From NCBI GenBank assembly GCA_026182355.1, contig JAPFBL010000119.1, positions 186,001 through 250,000 of the forward strand: 64,000 nucleotides of DNA. The letters are read 5' to 3'. Source of the stretch: Hermatobates lingyangjiaoensis (Eukaryota; Arthropoda; Insecta; Hemiptera; Hermatobatidae). Positions 11,095 through 21,763 of this stretch are shown in pieces; the first letter of the stretch is position 1, and each line of letters starts with the position of its first letter. The translations under genes were made by a program, and so were the position numbers. Below the pieces are notes generated by a model. It had not been told where the DNA came from. It worked only from the letters and a program-made list of their open reading frames with translations, and did no database searches.

Positions 11095-11249
11095 GTGCCC
11101 AATTATTATCTGAAATTTATGCGAGCCTGTTTAATGCTTCTAAAGCCTTTGATAAAACAGAAAAACCATTCTTCAATGCTGATCCTAGAGGGATAACCAC
11201 CCCCATAGAACTCTGTATTTCACTCTATAACGCTGAATTTCATTTCTAA
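11095..11249 (+). pseudogene. Fragment of a LINE reverse transcriptase
   Basis: The open reading contains NASKAFDK followed by RGITTPIELCISLYNAEF, which fits the LINE RT block where D-x-S-K-A-F-D is followed some 15 residues later by a G-I/V-P turn and a helix. The first catalytic aspartate is replaced by asparagine, and the frame stops soon after. The GC-richer sequence just upstream (10970-11090) may be part of the same element but shows no clear motif. The remnant is short, so the clade cannot be told. Confidence 0.5.
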
Positions 11250-11429
11250 GTACTATACACATAATTCTGACCTGTGGTGTTTATGTGACTCAATTAAGTA
11301 CTTTAACGGTTATGATTGATCCTAGTTTCAAAGATTCAACGACAACCATCGAAAATTGGTTTACGATACTATTAACTCAAGTAATACCTTTAAAATTACT
11401 TCTATCTATAATAATATAGTGTAAAGAGG

Positions 11430-11780
11430 TAGTAACTGTTCTGCCATTGATAGTTAAGCACTGCCTTTGTCGCTGTGGTCGATTAATAGCAAGTCCGCTC
11501 ACTGGTGTCTCTCTTCGGGTGCAATATTGCCTAACTCTTTTCTTTTTCCTGCTAGCGACTGTCTTTCTTAAGACCTTTGCTGCTCCTCTGTGCGATCTAG
11601 GACTGCTGTTGCGAGTAGGCTTACAGTTTATTCGGACGTTGCCTGTTGGGGCCAGTTCTGAAGGACTCAGCTTGGCTTGGCCGGCCTACATATGGTTAGC
11701 GTTTCGATGCTCTTCCATCCTTCCCACATATATATATTCTTTTTGACTCTCTTACTCTTTCTCTTACTTACCCAACCTTT
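11430..11780. other. Unassigned GC-richer patch
   Basis: A compositional island followed by a C/T-rich tract. The 99-codon frame at 11447-11746 is hydrophobic and cysteine-rich but shows no known motif. Composition and C/T tail resemble the block at 1-300. It may be the leader region of a repeat. Confidence 0.3.
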
Positions 11781-13014
11781 TTCTTAATACTATGTGCTAC
11801 CTTTTGATTTCTTTCACCAAGATATTTCGATTTGACAGGAAGGATAAACTACAATAATACATAGTAGAATAAAATTGATCAGTTTTAAAGCTTATTTTGC
11901 TGCATAAATTAATTAAATAAAAAAATAAAAAAAGGATATTTTTAATAATATAAAAAATCGTATGATTTCAGGCATACGCTTAAATAAAACTTAAAGATTA
12001 CATACCAAAATATGCAATATAAATAGTGATACTAAAATTAAAATGATTAATGATAAAAAAAATGGTTAATATTATTATAAAAATGAAAGGTTAATATGAT
12101 ATTTTGAATTCTATTGAAATGTTATTTTATAATAAACAACAATCCTAAAGCTTCATAACCTTAAGCTTTAATATTATTAAATATTAATTATAATATTAAT
12201 TTATTAATATTATTCATAAATTTCTTTATATTACGCTATAAGCCCTACACTATGGTTTTTTTGTCTAGAAAATTTGATTTCTGGCGGCCTTCTTATTTAT
12301 TTTGAATCATTATCCGTATCCGTAATTATTTTTAAAATATATCTAGTACTTACCTTATAAGTATAAGATACGTACTTATAAGATAAGTACTTGCAGTGTG
12401 GAGTACTTAATGTTTAGATGAGGCCGTTTATGTGTAATATAGTATAAATGAGTCATAAAAATGAAATGTCCGATGTAAGCTATCCATCATCAGGGTGTCT
12501 TTTGACAAAATCTTGATAGTGCAATATAGAACGGATTAGATCATATGACAGAAGGAAATGAATGGATCAATTTGTTAAAGCTGTCAGCCAGAGGTGGGAA
12601 AACAGGCCTTGCCCAGTTAAGCATCAAAGCTTTATTTGGCAAGTACAATTAATAGCCCTCTCTGATCCATTCCAACCTCAGCACCCAACAACTGTGCAAC
12701 GCATCACGTGTCACCCAATAAATAACTCAATGCCTCATAGAAAAACTTGACTATTCGCCAAATAAACAGGCAGATTTCAGAACAAACAAGAGTAATTTAT
12801 GAAACTTACTCCTCTCATTAGAAATGCACAGGCCTAATGAATATATGTTTTTGCATAAAACATAAGTATACATAATATTCCAGCAATTATGTATAAAATA
12901 TTTATAACATACACATTAAATGAAATAAAAAACATTAGCTTGTTTATTATGTTTTATTTTATTAATTGTTGATTTTCTGTTTCTTTTTTATTATAATACT
13001 TTTTTTTCCTATGT
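11781..13014. other. Unassigned, very AT-rich stretch
   Basis: Simple AT-rich sequence with a short palindromic run of ACTTATAAG-like motifs near 12350-12390. The frame at 12562-12750 (62 codons) lies in a GC-richer patch but matches nothing I know. Confidence 0.3.
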
Positions 13015-13885
13015 CCCACGAGGTATAAAAGAGGGACGATAAAGGGGTTAATCCATAGAGCATACAAAACGTCTTCAGATTGGGACATTTCAATAGAACA
13101 GTAAAGGAACTGAAACAGCTATTTATAAATAATGGTTACAGTAATAGGGAATTCGATAAACAGCTAAAAGATTATATGAATAACCAAAGAAATTATCAAG
13201 ATAAAGAAGAAGATACTGAAGGCAACAATTACACAGTATATTATAAAAATCAATTTTCAAACAGCTATAAAACGATGACAGAGTACTAAAGCAAATAATA
13301 ACAAACAATGTCAAATGCAACCGACCAGCAGATAAACTAAAAATATGTGTGTATTATGAAAGCAAGACCACAGCCCAGATAATAATGAGAAATAACACCA
13401 GAGTGCAGCCACCCCTCCAGCAAACCAACCTAATATATGAGTTTACTTGCCCTAATGGAAACTGCGAGTTCCAAAATCCCTCATATATTGGGTCCACAGT
13501 AACAACCCTTTCTAAACGCTTAACAATGCACCTTTCTACTGGGGCACCTAAGGATCACATGAAACAATTTCACAATAGAAGAATAGACAGGGAAACGCTG
13601 GTAAAAAACACAAAAGTTATTGCCCACCTAAATGATTAGAAACATCTCAGAATCTTGGAATCCCTATATATTTTAGAAGAATTGCCACAGATCAATAACC
13701 AACATTCAAATTTTAAAAGAGTACTAAAACTTTTTGCAAATGCTCAACCATCCACAGCCGAAAAAAGAAATGAATACAATTTAGGTAGAACACACTTCCA
13801 CACAGGAGAAGCAGAGTGCAATAACCCAGTACCTCTGCTCTACCACAGATGTCGCCAGCCACCCTCCAAAAACCTTCACTGAAAT
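13015..13885 (+). pseudogene. Penelope-like element: RT tail, linker and GIY-YIG endonuclease, decayed
   Basis: Five-prime truncated PLE coding remnant of about 870 bases. In order it shows the post-RT segment YKRGTIKGLIHRAYKTSSDW, a frameshift, KELKQLFINNGYSN (the N-G-Y motif that follows the PLE RT), a linker, then VYYESKTTAQIIMRNN and LIYEFTCPNGNCEF with the CxxxxC knuckle. Next come SYIGSTVTTLSKRLTMHLS (GIY-YIG core with its arginine and histidine), a HFHNRR-type conserved histidine, and LESLYILEELPQINNQ near the end. This order is diagnostic of Penelope-like retroelements, where the endonuclease nicks the target. At least two frameshifts or stops (near 13080 and 13290, plus a stop at 13637) show it is dead. 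No terminal repeat was found directly after it. Confidence 0.85.
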
Positions 13886-14575
13886 CTACCGGAAGCGAAG
13901 AGAGCTGGTGCAGGATGGCACTGCAACATTTTGATCTCCACAGTGCTGAAGAAAAAAACGCCATCTATGTCGTAGAGTTGTCCTCAATTTACCAACTCTC
14001 AGGAGGTTGTGTCAGCGCAAAGCAGAAACAAGTTCATCGACTACCTCGCACTATAAGCCATGTCAAACTTGTAGAATTTATAATGGAAGACTGTGCTATG
14101 TGGCTCCAGTAAATTCCCAACCATATAGGAACCACATAGGCTACTTTGAAGACCTCTTTTTAGGTAACGAAGAAGCTAGACTCGGGGAAGTAAGTAATCG
14201 ATCAATGTGAATTTAGACAGGCTCTCACAGAATCTTACAATCAAATAGAAAAAGCAGTCCCAAGATATGCCAGAAATGTGCTTAAGAAGCAAAACATGGT
14301 ATACGATAGGAATGATTTGCTACTACTGGACTAATTCCATAGTGTTTGGACAGTACTGAGGATGTCACCTGACTAACTACCGAACACGACCATATGTAGG
14401 TCCACCTACACCAATGGACTACTTATCATTACACTTGTTCTCTCAGGCCATAATGGATAGAGATCAAATGAGAATTTACCCAGGCCTGGAGGATCAACCT
14501 ACAGATGCAGTGAAGCGGTACTCAGTTTCTCGGCGTTTAATGTCTAAACAGTCAAGGACGGACGAAGGGTAAATA
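13886..14575 (+). pseudogene. Coding-like region of unknown origin, frameshifted
   Basis: About 690 GC-richer bases directly after the PLE remnant read as protein in alternating plus-strand frames. Segments include KPCQTCRIYNGRLCYVAPVN with EDLFLGNEEARLGEV (14040-14200), RQALTESYNQIEKAVPRYAR (about 14215-14330), and a 71-codon stretch from about 14361 to 14573 without ATG start that contains RPYVGPPTPMDYLSLHLFSQ and ends in a stop. The residue mix is protein-like (balanced charge, few runs), unlike the AT-rich surroundings. I do not recognise it. It may be a processed pseudogene, or host or viral sequence carried with a retroelement. The joint with the PLE is not sharp. Confidence 0.4.
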
Positions 14576-15842
14576 AATAACTTAGCTGTAAGGAATAATA
14601 ACTAACTAAACACTAATCTCCTCTTGTGACTTCCACTTGCTTACATAAACAGAAAATCAAAAATAAGACTTCTAAATAAGTCCCTATCTGACGACTTGTA
14701 GGGAATAACGGGTTAATAGTGTATTGTTTTCATTTGTGTTCCTTATATTTTTCGTATATTTATATGACTAAAATAAACATAGAGCAACTGTATGTGAAGA
14801 CTTATATTTCTTTTCCCAACATTAAGATACAAACATATTAATGATATATTTATTTTAACTTCTGAACTACTCTCCTCCCATATATCAATCATATATGGTT
14901 GACAATTTCTATTTAATGTCTCTCTCACATTAATTCTATTTTATGATAATAAATTATTGATGTGCCTTATAGAAAAGGATATAGTCAATATTAACCCGCT
15001 ACATCAAACATTGATCACACTGTCACAAAAAGAATCTCTTTAAAACCTTTGTTGAATAATTAAATCAATTTCATCAACTCATTCAGAGTAGCAATTTTAA
15101 TTTCATAAAAATTTTGTAAATTTTTGTATGCAGGTGTATAATTCAACTATTTCCTGAGCACACTTAAGTTTAATGAGTCACAATAAAATTTTTAATATTA
15201 ACACTCTAAGAATGATCCACATCCTACTATTATAACTGATTAATTAATTAAATTGAATATGAAAATGACTGTAGTAACATTAAAGTTGAGTGGAAACCAC
15301 AATTTTTTTTAAAAATGTTATTCCTAAAACTTATCAAAAGCTGTAGCGAAAAGTTCTTAACAAAAAGTTTGAAATTATATATCGTAAAGCTTAAAAGTTA
15401 ATATCAAGAAAGAATTTCTAGAATCTTGGATTGAATACTAATAAGAAACCATTGCACATTTATCTCTCTTCGGTTTTCCTGGAGTTTTTTACATGTTTTC
15501 CATTGTAAATGCAATAAAACTAAAGACATAAACTACTACTGTTTTTGGTAATGCTAGTGGAAGAATAATTTAAATAAAACAATTTAAAATTTACTTAGTT
15601 TAATAGTTAGCTAATAAATGTCATTTCAAGAAATAAACGAATAAATTTATAAACTAATAGGGAATTTAAGTATATCTTTGTTAAAAAACACACTTGAATG
15701 GCTTAAAAAAATACATTTATCCTTAAATTGTTAAAAAGAAGTTTAAAATAACTGAAATATTCATCACTCTAGAAATCTAGAGGTTTATAAGATCAAGAAA
15801 AAATTTAATAACAAAATCGTATTTTGTCTTAACGAGCAAATA
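14576..15842. other. Unassigned AT-rich stretch
   Basis: No supported feature. Confidence 0.3.
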
Positions 15843-16090
15843 TGGAACCGAAGGGTCTAAGTTAGCCCATTGAAAACGTGCTCGCCACTGGATTGGTAGA
15901 TCTGGGGTTGAATATCCATCTGGTACTCGATTTATTCACGCGGGAGGTAAACAAATCTGAGCACGCATCTCTCGGAGAGGACGTTAAACTATCAGTACCG
16001 AAACTGTACGATATCAGGTACTCCTTAAAGATTTCTACACTTGAATCAGGCAAACTTTAGGACTTCCTAATGTAAAATATCCATTGCTTT
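15843..16090 (+). repeat. tRNA-derived SINE
   Basis: Head with AAGTTAGCCCATTGAAAACG (A-box-like) and GGGGTTGAATATCC (B-box-like), then the family body: a CGCGGGAGGTAAACAAAT segment, a CTCGGAGAGGACG segment, ATCAGGTACTCCTTAAAGAT, and GGACTTCCTAATGTA near the end. The same order occurs on the minus strand at 47370-47685. The two frames of about 60 codons on either strand here are incidental. Confidence 0.75.
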
Positions 16091-16148
16091 GTACCACAAG
16101 AGGCCAATGTTCGGCCTTCGTGTGTTCTCTCATCTGAAACACTGCAAC

Positions 16149-16168
16149 TTAACCTAACCTAACCTAAA
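16149..16168 (+). repeat. Short CCTAA run
   Basis: Three to four tandem AACCT units lie about 60 bases after the SINE body. CCTAA/TTAGG is the ancestral arthropod telomere unit. A run this short is probably a SINE tail or chance, not a telomere relic. Confidence 0.6.
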
Positions 16169-16169
16169 T

Positions 16170-17384
16170 ATGTAACTGTCCAAAATTTCTACAACTGTTA
16201 TGTGAACTACAAGTATTCATTAAAAGTTCTATCTTTCCTCTCACTTTTAATTATACTAGAAAACTATTTTGATATTCTTAAGTTTATAAATTGTTAATAT
16301 GATCTGCTCTTCTCCAAACCAGTTTTTGCAAGCTCCTTAAAGTTTAAATTGTCAAATCCTACAGTTATTTCCATTTGTACTTTATCACTAAGTGCTGCTA
16401 TAAATGACCTTCAAAATTTTAATTTATAATTTTGTTACTTAATAAGTTGTTACTACAACTTATATAAGTTGCATTTCTCTGCAGTTCTGAATTTACTGCA
16501 GAGAAATTTGAAGGAGAACAATACATGTTTAAAATGCTTAATGCTTTGTACCTCAATAGAACTTTCTTCATATGGTCAATTTGTTCATAAATTTCGCGTG
16601 TTATATACAGTGCCAGAAATATTCATACAATTTTCACCTCAATCAGCAAAATTATAGCAGTAACATTGGAATTAATTACTTAATAAATTTAATTAACTGT
16701 GAATCTAATAATCCACACACTTATAGCATTGTTGAATGTAGCTCACTAAATGCTTTTCTTATTTCCTGCCTCTAATCTGTTATCTTTTATTTTTATTAAA
16801 TCCGTCAATTCCAATTAATTATGGCACTTTCAAGAGAACTGTTTGGCGAAAACTACAGTCTGATATTTATAGCAGTTGTCGTGATATAGTCATTTATTTT
16901 TTGATTAAATCTATTTTTCACAAAACCCTAGTCAACTCAATTAATAAAATAGCAATCAATTCTTAGCAGTATCCACCTCTGGACCTCTCCTTCTTCAATA
17001 TTTCACTTTAATCTCCTTACTTTCGTCTTATGGCCATCATTCACTGTCATTGATTCGCTCAAAGAAATTCAATCTCTTGGCTATTATAATCTGACCTTTA
17101 AAGTTGTAGACATCATCATTTATTATCCTTTTTTTTAGACTGAAGAAGATTAGGATAGCATTATATTAAATGATAAAAGAAAAGTAATAATAGATCATTG
17201 TCATAAATATTTCAATATAGTTGTGCTGTAGAGAATTTTTAATGTGTACCCGACATACTATAGGCGGACTGCCAGCTTTACATTCTTTTGGAGTGATAGT
17301 GTTTAAATATGTTTATCTCCCATATGAAAAATCTAGTATTATGGTGAAAATTCAAACATGCAATCTTCGGACTGAAACTGGAAC
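16170..17384. other. Unassigned AT-rich stretch
   Basis: A short inverted repeat (GCATTTCTCTGCAG and CTGCAGAGAAAT) stands at 16470-16508. Nothing else is recognised. Confidence 0.3.
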
Positions 17385-17436
17385 GCTATTGCTAGATAAC
17401 CACCTAACCGTCATCAGGCACTACATGTGTGGTTAT

Positions 17437-17437
<1 letters not shown>
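17385..17437 (+). repeat. Lone unit of the 80-bp minisatellite
   Basis: GCTAGATAACCACCTAACCG, TCATCAGGCAC and TGTGTGGTTATGTTTA correspond to one unit of the array at 18645-19160. It lies left of the PLE inverted repeat, and the array lies right of it, so the element appears to have landed inside the array. Confidence 0.7.

Positions 17438-17439
<2 letters not shown>

Positions 17440-17478
<39 letters not shown>
17440..17478. repeat. (TA)n microsatellite
   Basis: TA run just left of the PLE inverted repeat at 17495-18568. A matching TA and TG tract lies on its right side. Confidence 0.95.
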
Positions 17479-17482
<4 letters not shown>

Positions 17483-17572
17483 TTACTCTTCTTTATATAA
17501 TCTAGGAGGTCTCAGAGCTTATTTTTTCTTCATTCTGATTCTTCCTACGACATTTTGTCTCATATACATATC

Positions 17573-18111
17573 TTAGGTGTTACTGGTCTGAATACTGGGC
17601 GGTGACTGAGTGTCGGCTTGGCGAGTAGCTGGTGGTTGGTCACCTAGTAGCTGCAGTGTGCGTGAAACCCCCGTGTGTTGACGATTAATTAATGGGTTGT
17701 GCTTCATGATTTTCATGGCTTCGTATATTTGCAGTCTGGCTGGATCATTAATTTTCTTTAAAATGATGGTGTTTTGAACAAGGTCCTGGCGGGTGAGTTT
17801 TCTTTCATGTTCCTCGGAGGTGTGTCTAGCGATGGCTCCTGCTTGCAAGTGCATTGTCAGTCGTCGTGAGAGTGTGGTCGATGTCATACCGATATATTTT
17901 TAATTGTCTAGGAGCTCACAATCTCCGATATTGCAGTTATATTCGTATATGACATTGGCCTTTTGCATCTCCGGGATGACTGCATCTGGGCTATTTTTCA
18001 TTATCAGGTTAGCGGTGGTTATAATAATAAATATGGACTTGAAGACGTTCATTTTCGTTATTACATTTAACATTCCTGCGGATAATTTGTTTCAACACTA
18101 TCTCGTCTTCT
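17573..18111 (-). pseudogene. PLE linker and GIY-YIG endonuclease, minus copy
   Basis: Minus-strand reading: a degraded HIYYYNHR segment, a frameshift to ANLIMKNSPDAVIPEM, then ANVIYEYNCNIGDCELLDN with the two-cysteine knuckle, a stop codon, and KYIGMTSTTLSRRLTMHLQ with the GIY-YIG core, arginine and histidine. The C-terminal part contains HTSEEHERKLTRQDLVQNT, LQIYEAMKIMKHNPLINRQ and a proline-rich tail. The stop immediately before the YIG motif and the linker frameshift make this copy non-functional. The order matches the C-terminal half of Penelope-like proteins. Confidence 0.85.
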
Positions 18112-18490
18112 TTATACGGAATATAACTGCAATATCGGAGATTGTGAGCTCCTAGACAATTCAAAATATATCGGTATGACATCGACCACACTCTCACGAC
18201 GACTGACAATGCACTTGCAAGCAGGAGCCATCGCTAGACACACCTCCGAGGAACATGAAAGAAAACTCACCCGCCAGGACCTTGTTCAAAACACCATCAT
18301 TTTAAAGAAAATTAATGATCCAGCCAGACTGCAAATATACGAAGCCATGAAAATCATGAAGCACAACCCATTAATTAATCGTCAACACACGGGGGTTTCA
18401 CGCACACTGCAGCTACTAGGTGACCAACCACCAGCTACTCGCCAAGCCGACACTCAGTCACCGCCCAGTATTCAGACCAGCAACACCTAA
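18112..18490 (+). pseudogene. PLE GIY-YIG endonuclease, plus copy
   Basis: Inverted twin of 17573-17950. Here the codon before KYIG is a serine codon, not a stop, so the frame is open from the cysteine knuckle through the end of the protein (stop at 18488-18490), and the last 104 residues equal those of the other copy. It lacks the RT and linker, so it is a fragment of an element. The intact codon suggests the stop in the twin arose after the duplication. Confidence 0.85.
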
Positions 18491-18563
18491 GATATGTATA
18501 TGAGACAAAATGTCGTAGGAAGAATCAGAATGAAGAAAAAATAAGCTCTGAGACCTCCTAGAT

Positions 18564-18583
18564 TATATATATATACTCGTATA

Positions 18584-18644
<61 letters not shown>
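18564..18644. repeat. (TA)n and (TG)n tract
   Basis: TA repeats broken by ACTCGT, then a TG run. It joins the right end of the PLE inverted repeat to the 80-bp minisatellite. Confidence 0.95.
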
Positions 18645-18649
<5 letters not shown>

Positions 18650-19160
18650 ATTACGTGTACCTATTAGATGACAACTGACCATCATCAGGCACGTGCGTAT
18701 GTTTAGATGTGTGTGTGTGTATGTGTGCGTATATTATGTGTACCTGATTGGTGGCATCTAACCGTCGTCAGGTACAATCGTATGTGGATGCGTGTGTTTC
18801 TACATGTGTATTACCTCTAACTGTTAGATGATACGTGACGGTAGTCAGGTATGTGCGCATATTTCGATGTGTGTGTGCACGCGTGTGTGTTACGTGTACC
18901 TGCTAGGTGGCACCCGTTCATCATCAGGTACATGCGTATTTGGCTGTGTGTATGCGTGCTTATGTTTTACGTGTACCTGGCCGGTGGCACCTGACTCTCA
19001 TCAGGTACATGCTATGTGGAAGTGTGTGTTTGGGCGTGTGCATTACCTCTATCTATTAGAAGACACCTGACCGTCATCAGGTATGTGCGCATATTTTGAT
19101 TTGTGTGCGTGCCTGTGTATTACGCTTACCTGCTGTTAGATGGCACCTGACCCGTACCTG
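18645..19160 (+). repeat. Minisatellite with units of about 80 bp
   Basis: Six to seven units. Each contains TACGTGTACCTG or TACCTCTA, a TTAGATGGCACCTGACC-type middle, ATCATCAGGTACATGCG, and a TG-rich linker. Unit starts fall near 18653, 18736, 18813, 18893, 18970, 19050 and 19120. Even and odd units look slightly different (ACCTCTA against GTGTACCTG), hinting at a three-unit higher order. The frame at 18828-19070 is a by-product. Confidence 0.85.
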
Positions 19161-19678
19161 TTTCATAAAACTGACATTACGTGCATATGCTTTAATATAT
19201 GTGTGAATGTGCATTCCTTAACTATTCCTAGATAGTTGAACCTTATAAACAACTTATTTTTCTTTTCTCTTATCCAAAAGAAAACATTAATTTTTTTACA
19301 TATTGATATTGATAACTCACTTACTGAAACTCTTTTATTACAGTTATTCACTATAGACTTTAATACATGTTTTGCGGCTCAGTCTGAACCACTAATAGTT
19401 GTTCAAGTGGAAACAGATTCAAATTGCGGTTTCTTCGGTTACACAGTTGGTAATACAGTAATAAGACCAGTCTGGCCCATATAAACGTGGCTTCGATTCA
19501 CTTAACCCTTGGCCGTTCCCATAATCTAATGTACGTATTGCTTACACCAGATGGTATTAACAACTACAGACGATAATACGGCTCTTATGGACAAACATTC
19601 AAATTGTTTATTGAGCAAGACCTAATTCAATACTATTTATTCAATAACAATAGACATTGATTAAATGATTTCAATGCT
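19161..19678. other. Unassigned AT-rich stretch
   Basis: No supported feature. Confidence 0.3.
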
Positions 19679-19795
19679 ATTAACAAAATGGCTTCAACAT
19701 GGATGATCACTAATTTTTTCATACCAACATCTGCAAAATAATAAAAATGAATTAGATTTTTATTGAATAAGATTTAAAATGAAGTAACTTGACTA
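19679..19795 (+). repeat. Direct repeat, copy 1 (partner at 20371-20485)
   Basis: ATTAACAAAATGGCTTCAAC, GATCACTAATTTTTTCAT and the next 60 bases recur about 690 bases downstream with substitutions and a small indel. A PLE family J inverted pair lies between the copies. They could mark the ends of an older insertion. Confidence 0.6.
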
Positions 19796-20039
19796 CTTCA
19801 AGGGCAACGCACTACTCTATATTAATATTAATATAGTATTAATTAATATAACTCTAGTCTATATTAATAAATCTTTGCATTACTGCGTTTGTACAAAGCG
19901 CGTGTTTAAGTCATACTGTGTGTATATCTTAAAGCTAAGAGTTCCTCTCTTTTCAGTAGTCTTCCTTTTATTGATCATATCTTAAATAATTAATTATGAT
20001 TAGATAGTGGAACAAATATCAAATCTTCACATCCAAAAA

Positions 20040-20340
20040 GGATTTATTCAAAAGATGTATTTCGAATACCTAGCGCCCATCGTCAGCTTACTTTTACAGT
20101 ACAAACAAAAATATGTATAAAAATTTTGAAATTGAATGAAAACAACCCAAATTTAAAATAATATATAAACTAAAAGTAATCACATACATGCATCAATAAA
20201 ATGATGTTGAATTTTTTTGTACATATTTTTGTTTGCATTGTATATGTAACGTGACGATGAACAGTGTGTTCGAAACACGTCCTTTGACTAAATCCCTTCA
20301 GTGTGTTAAGACTTAGTGTTAATTTTTCTCTCTTATCATC
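20040..20340. repeat. Inverted pair of PLE family J termini
   Basis: The minus copy carries CTGACGATGGGCG and TTCGAAATACA. The plus copy carries GTGACGATGAACAGTG, TTCGAAACACGTCC. Complementary sequences around CAAACAAAAATATGTA (20100-20118 and 20216-20236) pair the two. The GAAACACGTC arrangement fits GAAA, a two-base stem III and the GTC cleavage site of a hammerhead. Confidence 0.6.
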
Positions 20341-20370
20341 AGTAAATACCACACAAACACCTTAGATATT

Positions 20371-20485
20371 ATTAACAAAATGGCTTCAACACGAATGATC
20401 ACTAATTTTTTCATGATTTTGTACTGAAATCTGCATAAATAATACAAATTTATTACATTTTATTCAATGAAATTTAAATTGGATT
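20371..20485 (+). repeat. Direct repeat, copy 2 (partner at 19679-19795)
   Basis: Second copy of the repeat described at 19679, diverged by substitutions and an extra segment after TTTTTTCATG. Confidence 0.6.
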
Positions 20486-20527
20486 AATATGGCGTAAATT
20501 CTGAAATAATTAATTAATTTGTATAAT

Positions 20528-20608
20528 CTGCTGACTGACTATAATGCAACTTTACTGCACAGAGGTGGGTGCTTCGGGACACTCAACAAAACCATAGAAA
20601 AACTTTTA
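20528..20608 (+). pseudogene. LINE C-terminal fragment, copy 1
   Basis: An 81-base piece nearly identical to 21935-22010, encoding TTLLHRGGCFGTLNKTIEKL-type sequence. It is the end of the zinc-knuckle tail of the LINE remnant at 21861-22110, cut off where the AATTAATTAATTA run begins. Confidence 0.65.
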
Positions 20609-20826
20609 ATTAATTAATTAACACAAGTGTTAGTATTTTTTATCTTTTATATGTATCTTTTTTTTGTTACCGGCTGATGTTGCAGTTGTATTTATTAAGT
20701 ATTAATACAGTTGTGAACGCTGCCCGTGGTGGGCTGTCGCTAATGTTGAGTGTTAGAATACATTGGCATTTAAGTGTATGTGATGAGACCCAGAGCTCAT
20801 CTCATATGCACCACGACAGCCTATAA

Positions 20827-21198
20827 CTAAACGATCACTATGATGACAACTGTAAAAACGAAACCAATCTCGTGAAATTTATAACAATAGTAGAAAAAAA
20901 AAACACTCACCGAAGCGATACGACAATTTTCTGCATAGCAGAAGGGGTTTAAATATACGATTGTTTTTATTAGGCTTAACTCTGAAAATACGTGTGCTCC
21001 ATTAATCATGAAACTCAACAAAAGCTGCTGACAGAGAGCTTCTATACTGGTATTTGTGGACCTAGTATAGCAATGGCCATTAGCCTTCTGATATTGGTTA
21101 CGTGAGATCCACACGTAACTGTGAGAGGGGCGAAATTCCCCGCGTGGTATGTTCCGGGGGTAATACGTATATAGGAGAAACAATATAAAATCTAACAA
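20827..21198 (-). CDS. Unclassified 123-codon frame
   Basis: Open minus-strand frame with no recognised motif. Residues 20-75 have a protein-like mix (RPSHSYVWISRNQYQKANGH and TSIEALCQQLLLSFMINGAH), while the end becomes aromatic and hydrophobic as in random AT-rich DNA. It might be a fossil exon or mobile element fragment. I cannot support a function. Confidence 0.15.
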   Translation of the reverse strand: MLDFILFLLYTYYPRNIPRGEFRPSHSYVWISRNQYQKANGHCYTRSTNTSIEALCQQLLLSFMINGAHVFSELSLIKTIVYLNPFCYAENCRIASVSVFFFYYCYKFHEIGFVFTVVIIVIV

Positions 21199-21299
21199 AA
21201 ATGTGAAAGTTTATATCAAAATGTAATTTTGGATATTTTTTTTAAAACCGGTTTTTTAGAATAATCCTAGCACTTTATCATGGGGTAGTAATGCAGTGA

Positions 21300-21763
21300 T
21301 TAAGTACCTCTAATAGCCTCTAACAATCAACTCCGACTTTCGGCCTTCACGAGGCTACCCTGTTAACCTGCTATATACAGGGACAAACAAAAGAGTAGGA
21401 GAAGGTGATCAGGGGCTGGGCCTGACCACCTTCGTTTCACAATCCTTCCTAATCCCCAAAACCCCTCCTTTTATCCCAACCCTAATCTAAGGTGTTGTGC
21501 GATCCGTGCTGAAGGATGGATGATACAGGGATTACTCTATTGCGAACGGAGCCTCATGGGTACCAGGCGACCTCCTTGAATAAATAGCCTTACTCCGGTA
21601 TGCGGTGCTCTGCTGGAGCGGACAAAATACCACGAATAGAGAAACAGGGATTTTCCCCTGTATGATACTAAGGAGAAGGAAGTCCGGAACCATCCTCCGG
21701 AAGCTCAGGGGGGTCCAAAAGCGCTAACTAGTGGGAGCCAACCTCCCACAAGTGCACCTAAGG
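21300..21763 (+). repeat. GC-rich dispersed repeat, plus copy
   Basis: A compact block, much richer in G and C than its surroundings. The portion 21490-21690 (AAGGATGGATGATACAGGG, TACCAGGCGACCTCCTTGA, GGAGCGGACAAAATACCAC, TATGATACTAAGGAGAAGGA) recurs inverted at 61355-61545, proving it is dispersed. It stands just before a LINE tail, so it may be the untranslated part of a LINE or PLE. Confidence 0.7.

Larger units (their letters stand above)
17495..18568. mobile_element. PLE insertion built as a 456-bp inverted repeat
   Basis: Two arms, 17495-17950 and 18112-18568, are inverted copies with almost no differences (one small indel at the inner edge, one base in the GIY-YIG motif). Each arm holds the 3' end of a PLE: the GIY-YIG endonuclease end and about 80 bases after its stop codon. 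The minus-strand copy continues inward through the linker, so it is the longer element. The plus-strand copy is truncated at the point where the arm ends. Outer ends reach AATCTAGGAGG and then TA tracts on both sides. The near identity of the arms implies a recent event or gene conversion. Confidence 0.85.

Noticed and set aside
16149..16168. Telomere relic (CCTAA units)
   Set aside because: There are only three to four units and they follow a SINE, so a tail or chance is more likely.
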